Below are positions 35,152 to 45,028 of a DNA stretch of 64,000 bases, one piece after another. The stretch is from Rhodovastum atsumiense (GTDB lineage: Bacteria; Pseudomonadota; Alphaproteobacteria; Acetobacterales; Acetobacteraceae): the NCBI RefSeq assembly GCF_937425535.1, contig NZ_OW485602.1, forward strand, positions 124,001 to 188,000. The letters run 5' to 3'. The stretch's first letter is position 1. Every line of letters starts with the position of its first letter. The notes beneath the pieces were generated by a model that was given only the letters and a program-made list of their open reading frames with translations, was not told where the DNA came from and did not search any database. Made by a program: the position numbers and the translations under genes.

Positions 35152-36090
35152 GTGCCCACTGCCAACCATTTCCTCCTCGCGCTCGTGCAGGCCGTGCTGC
35201 TGCTTGCGGCGGCACCGTTGGTTTCCGGCTTCACGCGCCTCATTCGTGCCAAGATGCACACCCGGCATGGGCCGGGGCTGCTGCAGGACTATCGTGATAT
35301 CTTCAAGCTGATGCGGCGCCAGGACGTCAGGCCGCCTGCGTCCGGCTTCGTGTTCCGCTGGATGCCGGTGGTGATGCTGGCGACCCTGCTGGTAATCGCC
35401 ACGGCGTTGCCGGTGCTGAGCCGGGCTACCCCGATCGCGGCGATGGGCGACCTCATCACCGTCGTCTATCTGTTCGCCCTGGCCCGCTTCTTCTTCTCGC
35501 TGTCGGGTATCGACTCCGGCTCCTCCTTCGCCGGCATCGGCGGCAGCCGCGAGCTGACCCTGGGCGTTCTGGTCGAGCCAATCATGCTGCTGGCCTTGAT
35601 CGTCACCGCCCTGCTCGCCGGCTCCACCAATATCGGGGCCATGGGTGACGCCATCGCTTCCGGCCATGTCCGCTCGGCCGGTGCGATGGTGCTCGCCGGC
35701 GTCGCCTTCGGCTTCGCTTCCTATTTCGAACTCGGCAAGCTGCCCTATGACATGGCCGAAGCCGAGCAGGAACTGCAGGAAGGTCCACTGACCGAATACT
35801 CCGGTCCTTCGCTCGCCCTGATCAAGATGGCGATGGCCCTGAAGCAGACCCTGGTGATTGCCTTCCTGGTCGCGATCTTCCTGCCGTTCGGCAGCGCGAC
35901 CGGGACCAGCCTGCCTGCGCTCGCCCTCGGCCTGGTTGTCTTCGCCATCAAGCTGGGCGTGATCCTTGCCCTGGTTGGCGCCGTGGAGAACAGCGTTGCC
36001 CGCACGCGCTTCCGCCTGACGCCGCAGCACAGCTGGTTCGGGGTCGGAATCGCGTCCCTCGCCTTCGTATTTTACCTCGCCGGTCTGTGA
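35152..36090 (+). CDS. hyfC: HyfC/HycD-like membrane subunit (NuoH-like)
   Basis: 312 aa with a GTG start preceded by AGGAGAGGGGAAG. About eight membrane helices. RLIRAKMHTRHGPGLLQDYR and DIFKLMRRQDVRP form the NuoH-type cytoplasmic loop; FELGKLPYDMAEAEQELQEG matches the second conserved loop. This subunit docks the hydrogenase to the membrane arm. Confidence 0.95.
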   Translation: MPTANHFLLALVQAVLLLAAAPLVSGFTRLIRAKMHTRHGPGLLQDYRDIFKLMRRQDVRPPASGFVFRWMPVVMLATLLVIATALPVLSRATPIAAMGDLITVVYLFALARFFFSLSGIDSGSSFAGIGGSRELTLGVLVEPIMLLALIVTALLAGSTNIGAMGDAIASGHVRSAGAMVLAGVAFGFASYFELGKLPYDMAEAEQELQEGPLTEYSGPSLALIKMAMALKQTLVIAFLVAIFLPFGSATGTSLPALALGLVVFAIKLGVILALVGAVENSVARTRFRLTPQHSWFGVGIASLAFVFYLAGL

Positions 36091-36106
36091 GCCGGCGGAG
36101 AGAGCC

Positions 36107-37546
36107 ATGATCGCCCTTGCACTCGCAACCATCCTGCTGCCCGCATTCGGCGCGGGACTGGTCGTCGTCTCGCCAAGACATCTGGCGATGCGCATTTGCC
36201 AGATCTTTGCCGGCCTTTCCCTGCTCTCGGTGCTGATCCTCGCGTGGTGCTTCGCTTCAGGCGGCAAGGTTGCCGTCGAGCACTCCGTGATCACCTTCGG
36301 CAGTATCGAGATCCTGGGTTTTGTCGTGGATTCCGTGTCGGTCCTGGTGGCCGCCGCGGTCGTCGGCATCGGCCTGCTGATCTCGATCTACTCCGGCGGT
36401 TACCTGAATGCCGGCAACCGCGAGCACCCGGATAAGATCACCCGGCGCTACTTCGCGTTCCTCTCGCTCTTCATCGGCGCGATGGCCGGCCTGGTTTTCA
36501 CATCGACCCTGATCGGCCAGCTTGTCTTCTTCGAAATCACCGGTGTCTGCTCCTGGGCGCTGATCGGCTACTACGAGAAGCCGAAATCCTTCTACTCGGC
36601 CGCCAAGGCGTTGATTATCACGCACATCGCCTCCCTCGGCCTCTATGTCGCCGCCTGCGTGCTCTTCCTCGATACCAACACCTTCTCCCTCACCGCGATC
36701 TCCGGACTCGGGGATGGCGCCAAGGCGGTGGTGCTGATCGCGGTGCTGGTCGCCGCCTGGGGCAAGTCGGCGCAGCTTCCCTTCCATATGTGGCTGCCCG
36801 ATGCGATGGAAGCGCCGACGCCGGTCAGCGCCTATCTGCATGCCGCCTCGATGGTGAAGGTCGGTGTCTACATCGTCGCCCGTGCGCTGATGTCGGCCGA
36901 CGGAGCCCCCGAGATCGTCGGCTATGTCTGCACCATCATGGCGGTCATCACCCTGGTGTTCGGCTTCTTCATGTATCTGCCGCAGGCGGACATGAAGCGC
37001 CTGCTGGCCTATTCGACCATCACCCAGCTTGCCTACATCTTCCTTGGCCTGGGGCTCTCGGTCTTCGGTTCGCACCTGGCTTTTAATGGTGCGGTTGCCC
37101 ATCTGTTCAATCACGCTTTCGCCAAGACGCTGTTCTTCCTGGTGGCCGGCGCCCTGAGCTACACTACGGGAACCCGCATGTTGCCGGCGCTGCGGGGCAT
37201 TCTGGCGCGCTCCCCGCTGATTGGTATCGCCTTCGTGGCTGCTGCCCTCGCCATCACCGGCGTGCCACCCTTCAATGGTTTCTTTTCGAAGTTCAGCATT
37301 TTTGCCGGTGGTTTCGAGGTTGCCGCCCAGCGTCCGCTGCTGATGGCGCTGCTGATCATTGCTCTGATCGAATCGGTTGGCAGCTTTGCCTGGTTCCTGA
37401 AATGGGTCGGATGGTCCGTCCCTGGTCAGCCGTCGGAAGCGGTGGCCGCGGCGGCTGAAGTCCCCTCCGCGATGCGCGTTGTGCTGGTGATCCTGATCGT
37501 CATGTCGGTCTGCTCCAGCTTCATCGCCGCCTCGTGGCTCGGCTGA
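36107..37546 (+). CDS. hyfD: HyfD-like antiporter-type membrane subunit
   Basis: 479 aa, about 14 membrane helices, NuoL/MrpA type. WGKSAQLPFHMWLPDAMEAP carries the conserved helix Lys and the loop motif, and DMKRLLAYSTITQLAYIFLG the second half-channel motif. HyfD is present in hydrogenase-4/FHL-2 complexes and absent from the smaller E. coli FHL-1, so this gene defines the FHL-2 type. Confidence 0.93.
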   Translation: MIALALATILLPAFGAGLVVVSPRHLAMRICQIFAGLSLLSVLILAWCFASGGKVAVEHSVITFGSIEILGFVVDSVSVLVAAAVVGIGLLISIYSGGYLNAGNREHPDKITRRYFAFLSLFIGAMAGLVFTSTLIGQLVFFEITGVCSWALIGYYEKPKSFYSAAKALIITHIASLGLYVAACVLFLDTNTFSLTAISGLGDGAKAVVLIAVLVAAWGKSAQLPFHMWLPDAMEAPTPVSAYLHAASMVKVGVYIVARALMSADGAPEIVGYVCTIMAVITLVFGFFMYLPQADMKRLLAYSTITQLAYIFLGLGLSVFGSHLAFNGAVAHLFNHAFAKTLFFLVAGALSYTTGTRMLPALRGILARSPLIGIAFVAAALAITGVPPFNGFFSKFSIFAGGFEVAAQRPLLMALLIIALIESVGSFAWFLKWVGWSVPGQPSEAVAAAAEVPSAMRVVLVILIVMSVCSSFIAASWLG

Positions 37547-37557
37547 GGACGAAGACA

Positions 37558-38211
37558 ATGTCTGGAATGCAGATCGCAAACGGTCTTTCCGGCCTGCTGA
37601 TCGTCACCTCGCTGCTTGTGGTGACGGTTCGCAAGCCCAACCAATCGGCCCTGTTCTACGCCCTCCAGTCCTTTGTGCTGGTGGCCGTATTCTTCACGCT
37701 CGCGGAAGTGACGGATTCACCGCAACTCTATGCCTGGGCGGCGACGGCCTTTCTTACCAAGGTCGTGCTGGTGCCGGTCATCATGGTGCGCAGCTTCGGC
37801 CGGCTCTCGGATGCCAGGCTCGGATCGGGGGAGCGTATCTCCCCCGCGCTCACGGCCATGCTCGCCGCGGTTGTGGTGGTGCTGTGCACCCTCGTCGTCT
37901 CGCGCGTCACGCTGCCGACGGCAATGGCGATCAAGCCGGCCCTGGCGATTTCGCTTGCGCACTTCTTTTTCGGACTGGCCTGCATCGTCACCCAGCGTAA
38001 TATCCTCAAGCAGGTGTTCGGTTACTGCCTGATGGAAAACGGCTCTCATTTGACGCTCGCCCTGCTCGCCGCCAAGGCACCGGAGCTCGTTGAGATCGGC
38101 ATCGCGACCGACGCCGTCTTCGCGGTGGTGATCATGGTCGTGCTGGCGACGCAGATTAACCGCACGCTGGCAACGCTGGATGCCGACCAGCTCACGACCC
38201 TGAAGGGATGA
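37558..38211 (+). CDS. hyfE: HyfE-like membrane subunit
   Basis: 217 aa from the ATG at 37558. Seven or so membrane helices; IVTQRNILKQVFGYCLMENG is the conserved NuoK-like segment of HyfE (Glu in a helix). The stop overlaps the hyfF start by 4 bp (ATGA). Confidence 0.92.
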   Translation: MSGMQIANGLSGLLIVTSLLVVTVRKPNQSALFYALQSFVLVAVFFTLAEVTDSPQLYAWAATAFLTKVVLVPVIMVRSFGRLSDARLGSGERISPALTAMLAAVVVVLCTLVVSRVTLPTAMAIKPALAISLAHFFFGLACIVTQRNILKQVFGYCLMENGSHLTLALLAAKAPELVEIGIATDAVFAVVIMVVLATQINRTLATLDADQLTTLKG

Positions 38212-39743
38212 CAGCCATGATCTCCTCGGTCCTACCGTTCCTTGTGCTGTTCGGACCCCTGGTCGCCGCGATTCTGATCTTCGTGGTGCCGCAGGGCGTG
38301 GACTCTGCACGCAAGATCGAACGGCTGCACCTTGCCTCCATCGGCTTCGTGCTGGTGATGGCACTGGCGGCGGTGGCCACGGCGCTTTCCGGTGGCCCGC
38401 TGCTTGCGGCAGGCGACTGGCTGCTGATCGATCCGCTGGCTGCCATCTTCATCGGCCTGATCGGCATCGTCGGCTTCGCCACCGGGTACTACTCGATCGC
38501 CTATATCCGCCACGACGTGGCGCATGGCGAGCTGACCCCGGCCAAGCAGAAGCTGTACTACGGCTTCTTCAACCTGTTTCTCTTCACCATGCTGCTCACC
38601 GTTACCGCCAACAACATCGTCATGATGTGGGTGGCGATCGAGGCGACGACGCTCGGCTCCACCTTCCTGGTCGGGATCTACGGCAAGCGCTCCTCGCTGG
38701 AAGCAGCGTGGAAATACCTGATCATCTGCTCGGTCGGTGTTGCCTTCGGTCTCTACGGGACGGTCCTGACCTTCTCGAACGCCTCGGCCGGGGCGCTGGA
38801 GCCGCACCATGCGGTGCTGTGGACGACCATCGCCGCGCATGCGGGCAGCCTTGACCCGACCCTGGTCAAGATCGCCTTTGTCTTCGTGCTGATCGGCTTC
38901 GGCACCAAGGCCGGCATCTTCCCGATGCACGCCTGGCTGCCGGATGCCCACTCCGAGGCGCCGAGCCCCGTTTCGGCGCTGCTGTCGGGCGTGCTGCTGA
39001 AATGCGCCCTGTTCGTGATCATCCGCTACTATATCGTCACGGCCAATGCGGTCGGGCCTGCCTTCCCGCAGCTCCTGCTTCTGATCCTGGGCCTGCTGTC
39101 GGTTGGCGTGGCATCGTTCCTGTTCTTCGTGCAGCAGGACCTGAAGCGCAAGCTGGCCTATTCCAGCGTTGAGAATGTCGGGTTGATCCTGGTCGGCCTT
39201 GGCTTCGGTGGCCCGCTCGGCATCGGTGCGGCGCTGCTGCACATCGTCAACCACAGCTTTGCCAAGGCCCTGCTCTTCTGCGGTTCCGGCAACGTGCTGA
39301 TGAAGTACGGCACGCGCGACCTCGGCACCATCAAGGGGCTGCTGCGTGTGGCGCCGGTGACCGGCATCCTGATGATGGGCGGGGCGCTTGCCCTCGCCGG
39401 TTTCCCGCCCTTCAACGTCTTCGTCAGTGAGTTCATGACCATCAGCGCCGGCCTGGCGAGCGAGCATTACTGGCTGACCGGACTCTGTGTGTTGCTGCTG
39501 ACCGTGACGGTGGCAGGCTTCGTGCAGATCATCTCCGGGGCGGTGCTGGGCAAGAACCCGGAAACCATCGCCAAGGGAGACGTCGGCCTGGGCGCCCTTG
39601 CCCCGTTGGGGGTGCTGCTTGTGCTGATCGTGATCATGGGTGTCGCCGTGCCGGGGCCGGTCACCAACCTGCTGAAGAGTGCAACCAGCATCGTGCTCGA
39701 CAACGGTGCGGGCACCCCCGGCCCTCTCGCAACGCGGAACTGA
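38208..39743 (+). CDS. hyfF: HyfF-like antiporter-type membrane subunit
   Basis: 511 aa, about 14 membrane helices. GFGTKAGIFPMHAWLPDAHS has the conserved Lys and histidine-loop motif, and DLKRKLAYSSVENVGLILVG the second repeat. Together with HyfB and HyfD this gives three potential ion-pumping subunits. The start is the ATGA overlap with hyfE; an ATG three codons in (38217) is possible. Confidence 0.93.
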   Translation: MTAMISSVLPFLVLFGPLVAAILIFVVPQGVDSARKIERLHLASIGFVLVMALAAVATALSGGPLLAAGDWLLIDPLAAIFIGLIGIVGFATGYYSIAYIRHDVAHGELTPAKQKLYYGFFNLFLFTMLLTVTANNIVMMWVAIEATTLGSTFLVGIYGKRSSLEAAWKYLIICSVGVAFGLYGTVLTFSNASAGALEPHHAVLWTTIAAHAGSLDPTLVKIAFVFVLIGFGTKAGIFPMHAWLPDAHSEAPSPVSALLSGVLLKCALFVIIRYYIVTANAVGPAFPQLLLLILGLLSVGVASFLFFVQQDLKRKLAYSSVENVGLILVGLGFGGPLGIGAALLHIVNHSFAKALLFCGSGNVLMKYGTRDLGTIKGLLRVAPVTGILMMGGALALAGFPPFNVFVSEFMTISAGLASEHYWLTGLCVLLLTVTVAGFVQIISGAVLGKNPETIAKGDVGLGALAPLGVLLVLIVIMGVAVPGPVTNLLKSATSIVLDNGAGTPGPLATRN

Positions 39744-39770
39744 TCTGCCGGCCCAAATGGAGATTTTCCC

Positions 39771-41486
39771 ATGAACGCGATATCACACAGCCGGGTCGGC
39801 GCCTCGCACGTCACCTATCTGCGTCAGAAGCTGCCGCATGCCGTGATCGAGGAGCGTTGGCAGGCGGACCGCCAGGTGACTGTCACGGTCAAGCTCGAGC
39901 AGTTGCCGGACGCCGTCTCGACGCTCTATTACGAACGTAACGGCTGGCTTTCGGTCGTGGTCGGCAACGACGAGCGCTCGATCAACGGCAGCTTCGGCAT
40001 CTATTACGTGCTGTCGATGGAAGGCGACGAGAAGTGCCACGTCGTCGTCCATGGCATGGTGCCGGAGGGGAAGGAGGAGTTCCCCTCGGTCACGCCGAAG
40101 GTGCCCGCCTGCGTCTGGGGCGAGCGCGAGCTGCGCGACATGTATGGCCTGCGGCCCATCGGCCTGCCCGATGAGCGGCGTCTGGTGCTGCCGGATGACT
40201 GGCCCGATAACCTGCACCCGCTGCGCAAGGACGCGATGGACTACCGCCTGCGTCCGGAGCCGACCAGCGACAACGAAAACTACCAGTTCCGCAACGATGC
40301 CACCGGCGAGACGACGGTGGTGCCGCTCGGGCCGCTGCACATCACCTCGGACGAGCCGGGCCATTTCCGGCTGTTCGTGGATGGCGAGGACATCATCGAC
40401 GCCGACTACCGGATGTTCTACGTCCATCGCGGCATGGAGAAGGTTGCCGAGACCCGGATGGGCTACAACGAGGTGACCTTCCTCGCTGATCGGGTCTGCG
40501 GCATCTGCGGCTATGCGCACTCGGTCGCCTATACCAGCTCGGTGGAGAACGCGCTTGGTATCGCCGTTCCGGAGCGTGCCCAGGCGATCCGCAGCATCCT
40601 GCTCGAGACCGAACGGCTGCACTCTCACCTGCTGAACCTTGGACTGGTGTGTCATTTCGTCGGCTTCGACACCGGCTTCATGCAGTTCTTCCGCGTGCGG
40701 GAGAAGGCCATGACGCTCGCCGAGATGCTGACCGGTTCGCGCAAGACCTATGCGATCAACCTGATTGGCGGAGTGCGGCGCGATATCCTGGGTGAGCAGC
40801 GGACCCGCACGCTGCAGCTGATCGCCGAGCTGCGCGAGGAGGTGACCCGCCTGCTCGACATCCTGCAGGCGACGCCAAACTTCGAAGGTCGCGTCAAGGG
40901 GGTCGGACTGCTTGCTTCGCAGATCGCCCGTGACTACTCGCCGGTCGGCCCGGTGGTGCGCGGCAGCGGTTTCCGTCGCGACACGCGCGTCGACCATGCC
41001 TTCGCCGGCTATGGCCAGGTGAACCTGCCGGTCCATGTCGGCGAGGACGGCGATGTGCTGTCGCGCACACTGATCCGTGCCGGGGAGTTCTACGACAGTC
41101 TCTCGATCATCGAGCAGTTGCTGGGGGCGATGCCGACCGGTCCGGTGCTGACCGAGGACTTTACCTACAAGCCGTACAAGTTCGCGCTCGGCTTCACCGA
41201 GGCCCCGCGTGGCGAGGATGTCCACTGGTCGATGACCGGCGACAACCAGAAGCTCTATCGCTGGCGCTGCCGGGCCTCGACCTATGCGAACTGGCCGGTG
41301 CTGCGCTACATGCTGCGCGGCAACACCGTTTCGGATGCCCCGCTGATCGTTGGTTCGATCGATCCCTGCTATTCCTGCACCGACCGCGTGACCGTCGTCG
41401 ACGTCCGTAAGGCAAGCAGCAAGACCATTCCCTACAAGGAAATGGAACGCTATTGCCGCGAGCGTAAAGACTCGCCGCTGAAATAA
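39771..41486 (+). CDS. hyfG: HyfG/HycE-like [NiFe]-hydrogenase large subunit (NuoC-NuoD fusion)
   Basis: 571 aa. The first 170 residues are the NuoC-like domain (VPACVWGERELRDMYGLRPI). Nickel-binding motif L1 is DRVCGICGYAHSVAYTSSVE (about residue 240) and L2 is DPCYSCTDR (about residue 531), so all four Ni-site cysteines are present. The C-terminal tail of some 30 residues after CTDR, ending RKDSPLK, is the part removed by HycI after nickel insertion and closely resembles the E. coli HycE tail. This is the H2-forming catalytic subunit, group 4. Confidence 0.97.
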   Translation: MNAISHSRVGASHVTYLRQKLPHAVIEERWQADRQVTVTVKLEQLPDAVSTLYYERNGWLSVVVGNDERSINGSFGIYYVLSMEGDEKCHVVVHGMVPEGKEEFPSVTPKVPACVWGERELRDMYGLRPIGLPDERRLVLPDDWPDNLHPLRKDAMDYRLRPEPTSDNENYQFRNDATGETTVVPLGPLHITSDEPGHFRLFVDGEDIIDADYRMFYVHRGMEKVAETRMGYNEVTFLADRVCGICGYAHSVAYTSSVENALGIAVPERAQAIRSILLETERLHSHLLNLGLVCHFVGFDTGFMQFFRVREKAMTLAEMLTGSRKTYAINLIGGVRRDILGEQRTRTLQLIAELREEVTRLLDILQATPNFEGRVKGVGLLASQIARDYSPVGPVVRGSGFRRDTRVDHAFAGYGQVNLPVHVGEDGDVLSRTLIRAGEFYDSLSIIEQLLGAMPTGPVLTEDFTYKPYKFALGFTEAPRGEDVHWSMTGDNQKLYRWRCRASTYANWPVLRYMLRGNTVSDAPLIVGSIDPCYSCTDRVTVVDVRKASSKTIPYKEMERYCRERKDSPLK

Positions 41487-41498
41487 GGAAGACGGCCC

Positions 41499-42041
41499 AT
41501 GTTCAAGCTGCTCAAGGAAGTCTTCCGCACCGGTGAGGCGACGGTTAAGTACCCGTTCGCGCCGCTGGAGGTTTGCAAGGATTTTCGCGGCAAGCCGGAG
41601 CACACCGCGGAGAACTGCATTGCCTGCGGGGCGTGCACCATTGCCTGCCCGGCCAATGCCCTGCAGATGGAAACCGACACCGCGGCCGGGACCCGCACCT
41701 GGTCGATTTCCTACGGCCGCTGCATCTTCTGCGGCCGTTGCGAGGAGGCCTGCCCGACCAACGCGATCCAGCTGACGCCGGACTTCGAGCTTGCGGTGGC
41801 GAACAAGGACGACCTGACGCGCAAGGCGGTGTTCAAGCTGGCCAACTGCGCCTGCTGTGGCAAGCCGTTCGCCCCGGCCAAGGAGGTCGCCTACGTGACC
41901 GCGTTGATCGAGGCAACGGCGCCGACGGAGGCGGATGCGGAGCGTCGCCGGCAAATGGTGGCAACCTGCCCGGCCTGCAAGCGCACCAACGACGTTACCC
42001 AGCTCGCCAGCTTCCCCAGCCGGCAGACGGAGACACGCTGA
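41499..42041 (+). CDS. hyfH: HyfH/HycF-like ferredoxin subunit (NuoI-like)
   Basis: 180 aa. Two [4Fe-4S] motifs ([19 protein letters not shown] and [19 protein letters not shown]) connect the ferredoxins to the small subunit. The C-terminus has an extra Cys-pair zinc-ribbon-like site (CACCGKPF and CPACKRTND). The stop overlaps the next start in TGATG. Confidence 0.95.
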   Translation: MFKLLKEVFRTGEATVKYPFAPLEVCKDFRGKPEHTAENCIACGACTIACPANALQMETDTAAGTRTWSISYGRCIFCGRCEEACPTNAIQLTPDFELAVANKDDLTRKAVFKLANCACCGKPFAPAKEVAYVTALIEATAPTEADAERRRQMVATCPACKRTNDVTQLASFPSRQTETR

Positions 42042-42787
42042 TGAAGATCGACACACCGGCCGACATCCAGCGCATGAAGTCCTCGCTGATGTCGGACATT
42101 CGTCGCTCGGCCTACGTCTACCGGGTCGATTGCGGTGGCTGCAACGGCTGCGAAATCGAGATCTTCGCGTCCATCACACCGATCTTCGATGCCGAACGTT
42201 TCGGCATCAAGGTGGTCGCATCGCCGCGCCATGCCGACATCCTGCTGTTCACCGGTGCGGTGACGCGGGCCATGCGGATGCCGGCGCTGCGTGCCTTCGA
42301 AGCGGCGCCGGATCCGAAGATCGTCGTCTCCTACGGCGCCTGTGGCTGCACGGGCGGCATCTTCCACGATCTCTACTGCGTCTGGGGTGGCACGGATCAG
42401 ATCGTGCCGGTCGACGTCTACATCCCCGGCTGTCCCCCCACGCCTGGCGCCACCATCTACGGCTTTGCCGTGGCGCTGGGCCTGCTCGGCCAGAAGCTGA
42501 AGGCCAGCACGCATGTCGAAGGCGAGGACGAGCGGGTCGGGATTTCCCATCCGATGATCCCGTACAACCTGCGCGTCCATGTGGAGCGCGAGGCACGCCG
42601 CATGGCCGGATACCGCCAGGGCCGTGACATCGCCGAGCGCTTCCTCGGCATGCTGGAAGGCCCTGGGGTGGCGCCGCTCAACGACCGGATCGGGCAGTTC
42701 GTGGCGAGTGAAAGCGATCCGCGTACTGCCGAGATCTTTGCCCGTCTCGGCGAAGTGCTGATCGAAGGGCCCGGCGCAGTGTCATGA
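42041..42787 (+). CDS. hyfI: HyfI/HycG-like [NiFe]-hydrogenase small subunit (NuoB-like)
   Basis: 248 aa. The proximal [4Fe-4S] ligands are in [32 protein letters not shown] and [16 protein letters not shown]. It has no Tat signal peptide, as expected for a cytoplasm-facing group 4 enzyme. It overlaps hyfH by 1 bp and hycH by 4 bp. Confidence 0.96.
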   Translation: MKIDTPADIQRMKSSLMSDIRRSAYVYRVDCGGCNGCEIEIFASITPIFDAERFGIKVVASPRHADILLFTGAVTRAMRMPALRAFEAAPDPKIVVSYGACGCTGGIFHDLYCVWGGTDQIVPVDVYIPGCPPTPGATIYGFAVALGLLGQKLKASTHVEGEDERVGISHPMIPYNLRVHVEREARRMAGYRQGRDIAERFLGMLEGPGVAPLNDRIGQFVASESDPRTAEIFARLGEVLIEGPGAVS

Positions 42788-43185
42788 CAGGGGAAATCGT
42801 CTTCTACCGTCTCAATGCCAAGATCCTTGAGCGCGAGGAAGACGTGCCGAAGGATGCCCGGGAGGTGGTCTACTATTCGCTTGCGATCGGCCACCATGTC
42901 GGCGTGTTCGACTGCTTCAAGCCGGTGCTGCGCTGCTCGGACGATCTCTACGATCGGCTGGTGGCTGCGCTGCCCGAGGGAGAGGCACGGCGCAAGCTCG
43001 ATGGCTTGCGCCGGTTCGGTGAGATCATGATCGACAAGACCCATACCAGACTGCTCGGCGAGGCGATCGAGCAGGTGCGGCCCGGCCTGGATGCCGAGGT
43101 GGCGGCCTGGTTCAAAGAGCTGGAAATCTCGCTCGCGGCAATCGAGCAGGAGCCTGTCATCTACCTGATGGGACGCCGGAAATGA
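42784..43185 (+). CDS. hycH: Formate hydrogenlyase maturation protein HycH
   Basis: 133 aa. The run [20 protein letters not shown] and the end [15 protein letters not shown] are typical of HycH. The protein acts in maturation of the hydrogenase large subunit; it is not part of the final complex. ATGA overlaps on both sides, so tightly coupled to hyfI and hycI. Confidence 0.93.
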   Translation: MTGEIVFYRLNAKILEREEDVPKDAREVVYYSLAIGHHVGVFDCFKPVLRCSDDLYDRLVAALPEGEARRKLDGLRRFGEIMIDKTHTRLLGEAIEQVRPGLDAEVAAWFKELEISLAAIEQEPVIYLMGRRK

Positions 43186-43643
43186 CACGGGGGCTGGTGC
43201 TGACCGTCGGCAACAGCCTGATGGGGGATGACGGTGCGGGACCGCTGCTGGCCGAGTTGCTCGAAGCGGAACCAGCAGAAGGCTGGTCGGTGATCGACGG
43301 CGGCGCGACGCCGGAAAACGTCATGCATGCCGTGCGTGCCGAGGCACCCGAGCGGGTGTTGCTGGTCGATGCCGCGGATATGCAACTGGAACCCGGTGCG
43401 GTTCGCCGCATCGGGGAAGGTGATGTTGCCAGGCAATTCCTGATCAACACGCACGCGATCCCGCTCGACGTGCTGATCGCTTCGATCAGGGAGACAGTAC
43501 CCCACGTGACCTTCGTCGGCATTCAGCCGGTGCGGGTGACGTTCTTTGGTGAAATGACGCCGGCCGTCAGGGCCGCGGTCGAGGATCTGCATCGCAGACT
43601 CGTCGCGGGCGACGAGCCGGACGAGTGGCCCGCCGTTACCTAA
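43182..43643 (+). CDS. hycI: Hydrogenase maturation endopeptidase HycI
   Basis: 153 aa. The motif LTVGNSLMGDDGAGPLLAEL contains the conserved GN-x-LMGDD with the nickel-sensing Asp. A second Asp region is VLLVDAADMQLEPG, and FLINTHAIPLDVL supplies the conserved His. It cleaves the C-terminal tail of the HyfG-like large subunit after nickel insertion. It is transcribed directly after hycH. Confidence 0.95.
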   Translation: MTRGLVLTVGNSLMGDDGAGPLLAELLEAEPAEGWSVIDGGATPENVMHAVRAEAPERVLLVDAADMQLEPGAVRRIGEGDVARQFLINTHAIPLDVLIASIRETVPHVTFVGIQPVRVTFFGEMTPAVRAAVEDLHRRLVAGDEPDEWPAVT

Positions 43644-43741
43644 GTGAGGTCGGCGGAGCAAAGGTAAGACAACAAGAAATGAGTTTCCAGATTTCCCCGG
43701 CAGTGTGAACAGCGGCACTGCCGTTGGTGAGGAGGCTAGTA

Positions 43742-44644
43742 ATGGCTGAAAGTGATGGGGCCAAAAAGTCCGAGGTATTCGGCTCGGACGCCTATTCGCC
43801 GGCCCAGATCCAGGACAAAGTCGAAAAGCTCGGTATCACCAAGGCGCGCATGCCTTTCCTGCCCGAGTTCATGCTGGCGGCCGTTGCCGGCGGTTCGATC
43901 GGCCTGGGTGGCATGTTCTTCTCGATTGTGCTTGCGGACCCGACGCTCGGCTTCGCGATCCAACGCGTCCTGGGCGGGTTCTTATTCTCGCTTGGACTGG
44001 CGCTGGTGATGATCGGCGGCGCCGAGCTTTTCACCGGAAATTGCCTGATCGTGATGGCCTGGTGGAATGGCCAGATCAAGACGTCAGAGGTGATCCGCAA
44101 CTGGATCATCGTCTGGCTGGGTAACCTGGTCGGTGCGCTCGGTCTCGTTTTCCTGCTCTACATGTCGCATTTCGCCGATCTCAACAACGGCGGCACCGGT
44201 ACTGCGTTGCTGAAGCTCGCGGCCAGCAAGATCGCGCCTGATGAAGTGACGATCTTCTTCAAAGGCATCATGTGCAACCTGCTGGTCTGCCTGGGCGTGT
44301 GGCTTGCCTATGCCGGCCGCTCGGTGGCCGACAAGATGGCCGGCATGGTGCTGCCGGTGGCCTGCTTCGTCGCCGCCGGGTTCGAGCACTGCATTGCCAA
44401 CATGTTCTTCCTGCCCATGGCCTGGCTGCTGGCGGTAACCGGCCATGTTCCGGCCGGGTTCGATGCCTCCACCATCACGCTGGCCGGCATCGTCCACAAC
44501 ATCATCCCGGCGACGCTGGGTAACATCGTCGGCGGCGCGGGCTTCGTTGGCTTCGTCTACTGGATCATCTACCGCAAGGGCCTCGGCGGTCTGACGCCGC
44601 TGCCCCCGCGGCCTGGCAAGGCTGCGATCGTGGCCGGCGAGTAA
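43742..44644 (+). CDS. focA: FocA-like formate/nitrite transporter
   Basis: 300 aa from the ATG at 43742, preceded by GTGAGGAGG. Six membrane helices with the FNT motifs GGAELFTGNCLIVMAW, FFKGIMCNLLVCLGVWLAY and AAGFEHCIANMFFLPMAWL; the central His is in GFEHC. Pentameric formate channel in the inner membrane. Placed in the FHL operon, so formate is the likely substrate; the length of the N-terminus resembles FocA. Confidence 0.93.
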   Translation: MAESDGAKKSEVFGSDAYSPAQIQDKVEKLGITKARMPFLPEFMLAAVAGGSIGLGGMFFSIVLADPTLGFAIQRVLGGFLFSLGLALVMIGGAELFTGNCLIVMAWWNGQIKTSEVIRNWIIVWLGNLVGALGLVFLLYMSHFADLNNGGTGTALLKLAASKIAPDEVTIFFKGIMCNLLVCLGVWLAYAGRSVADKMAGMVLPVACFVAAGFEHCIANMFFLPMAWLLAVTGHVPAGFDASTITLAGIVHNIIPATLGNIVGGAGFVGFVYWIIYRKGLGGLTPLPPRPGKAAIVAGE

Positions 44645-44785
44645 GTCTGACTGCACCGTGGCCGACCGGGACCTTCGGCCGGCCACGGCACCTTTGGATC
44701 CCTGCCGCGCCGGGGATGCGACGTGCCATGGCCGACCGGCCATCAGGTTTTTCCCATTCGAGGTGCCTTCATCGACCCGCCGGGG

Positions 44786-45026
44786 CATGGCTTCGGCGAA
44801 GGTCGGCAGCCAGGTCCGCATCACCTGCAACGGGCACCTGGCGCTCCACCTCGGCGGCATTGCCGCAGCGGATCTTCATGCCGCACAATACGTCAATGAC
44901 AGCAATCATGACATCGCTGCCGCGATCGAGGCAGCAGGCGTGCGCAAATCGGTCGGCCGTGATGGCGCACCGACGCCGTCCGCCCTGCCCGTGGTCGCCG
45001 GCGGCATGAACGCGGCCGGCGGGTGA
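44786..45026 (+). CDS. Possible small protein between focA and the HupK-like gene
   Basis: 80 codons including the stop (MASAKVGSQVRITCNGHLAL...). The stop TGA is just before the HupK-like start. It has no recognisable motif and only a weak ribosome-binding site. The sequence looks protein-like (VNDSNHDIAAAIEAAGVRKS), but in such GC-rich DNA this is weak evidence. The rest of the 44645-45028 gap holds nothing I can name. Confidence 0.3.
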
Positions 45027-45028
45027 GC

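Noticed and set aside
33181-36369. A 1062-codon open frame on the minus strand opposite hyfB and hyfC
   Set aside because: It is antisense to clear NuoL- and NuoH-type genes. Its translation is rich in His, Asp, Gln, Arg and Gly with no motif, as expected for the mirror frame of GC-rich coding DNA.
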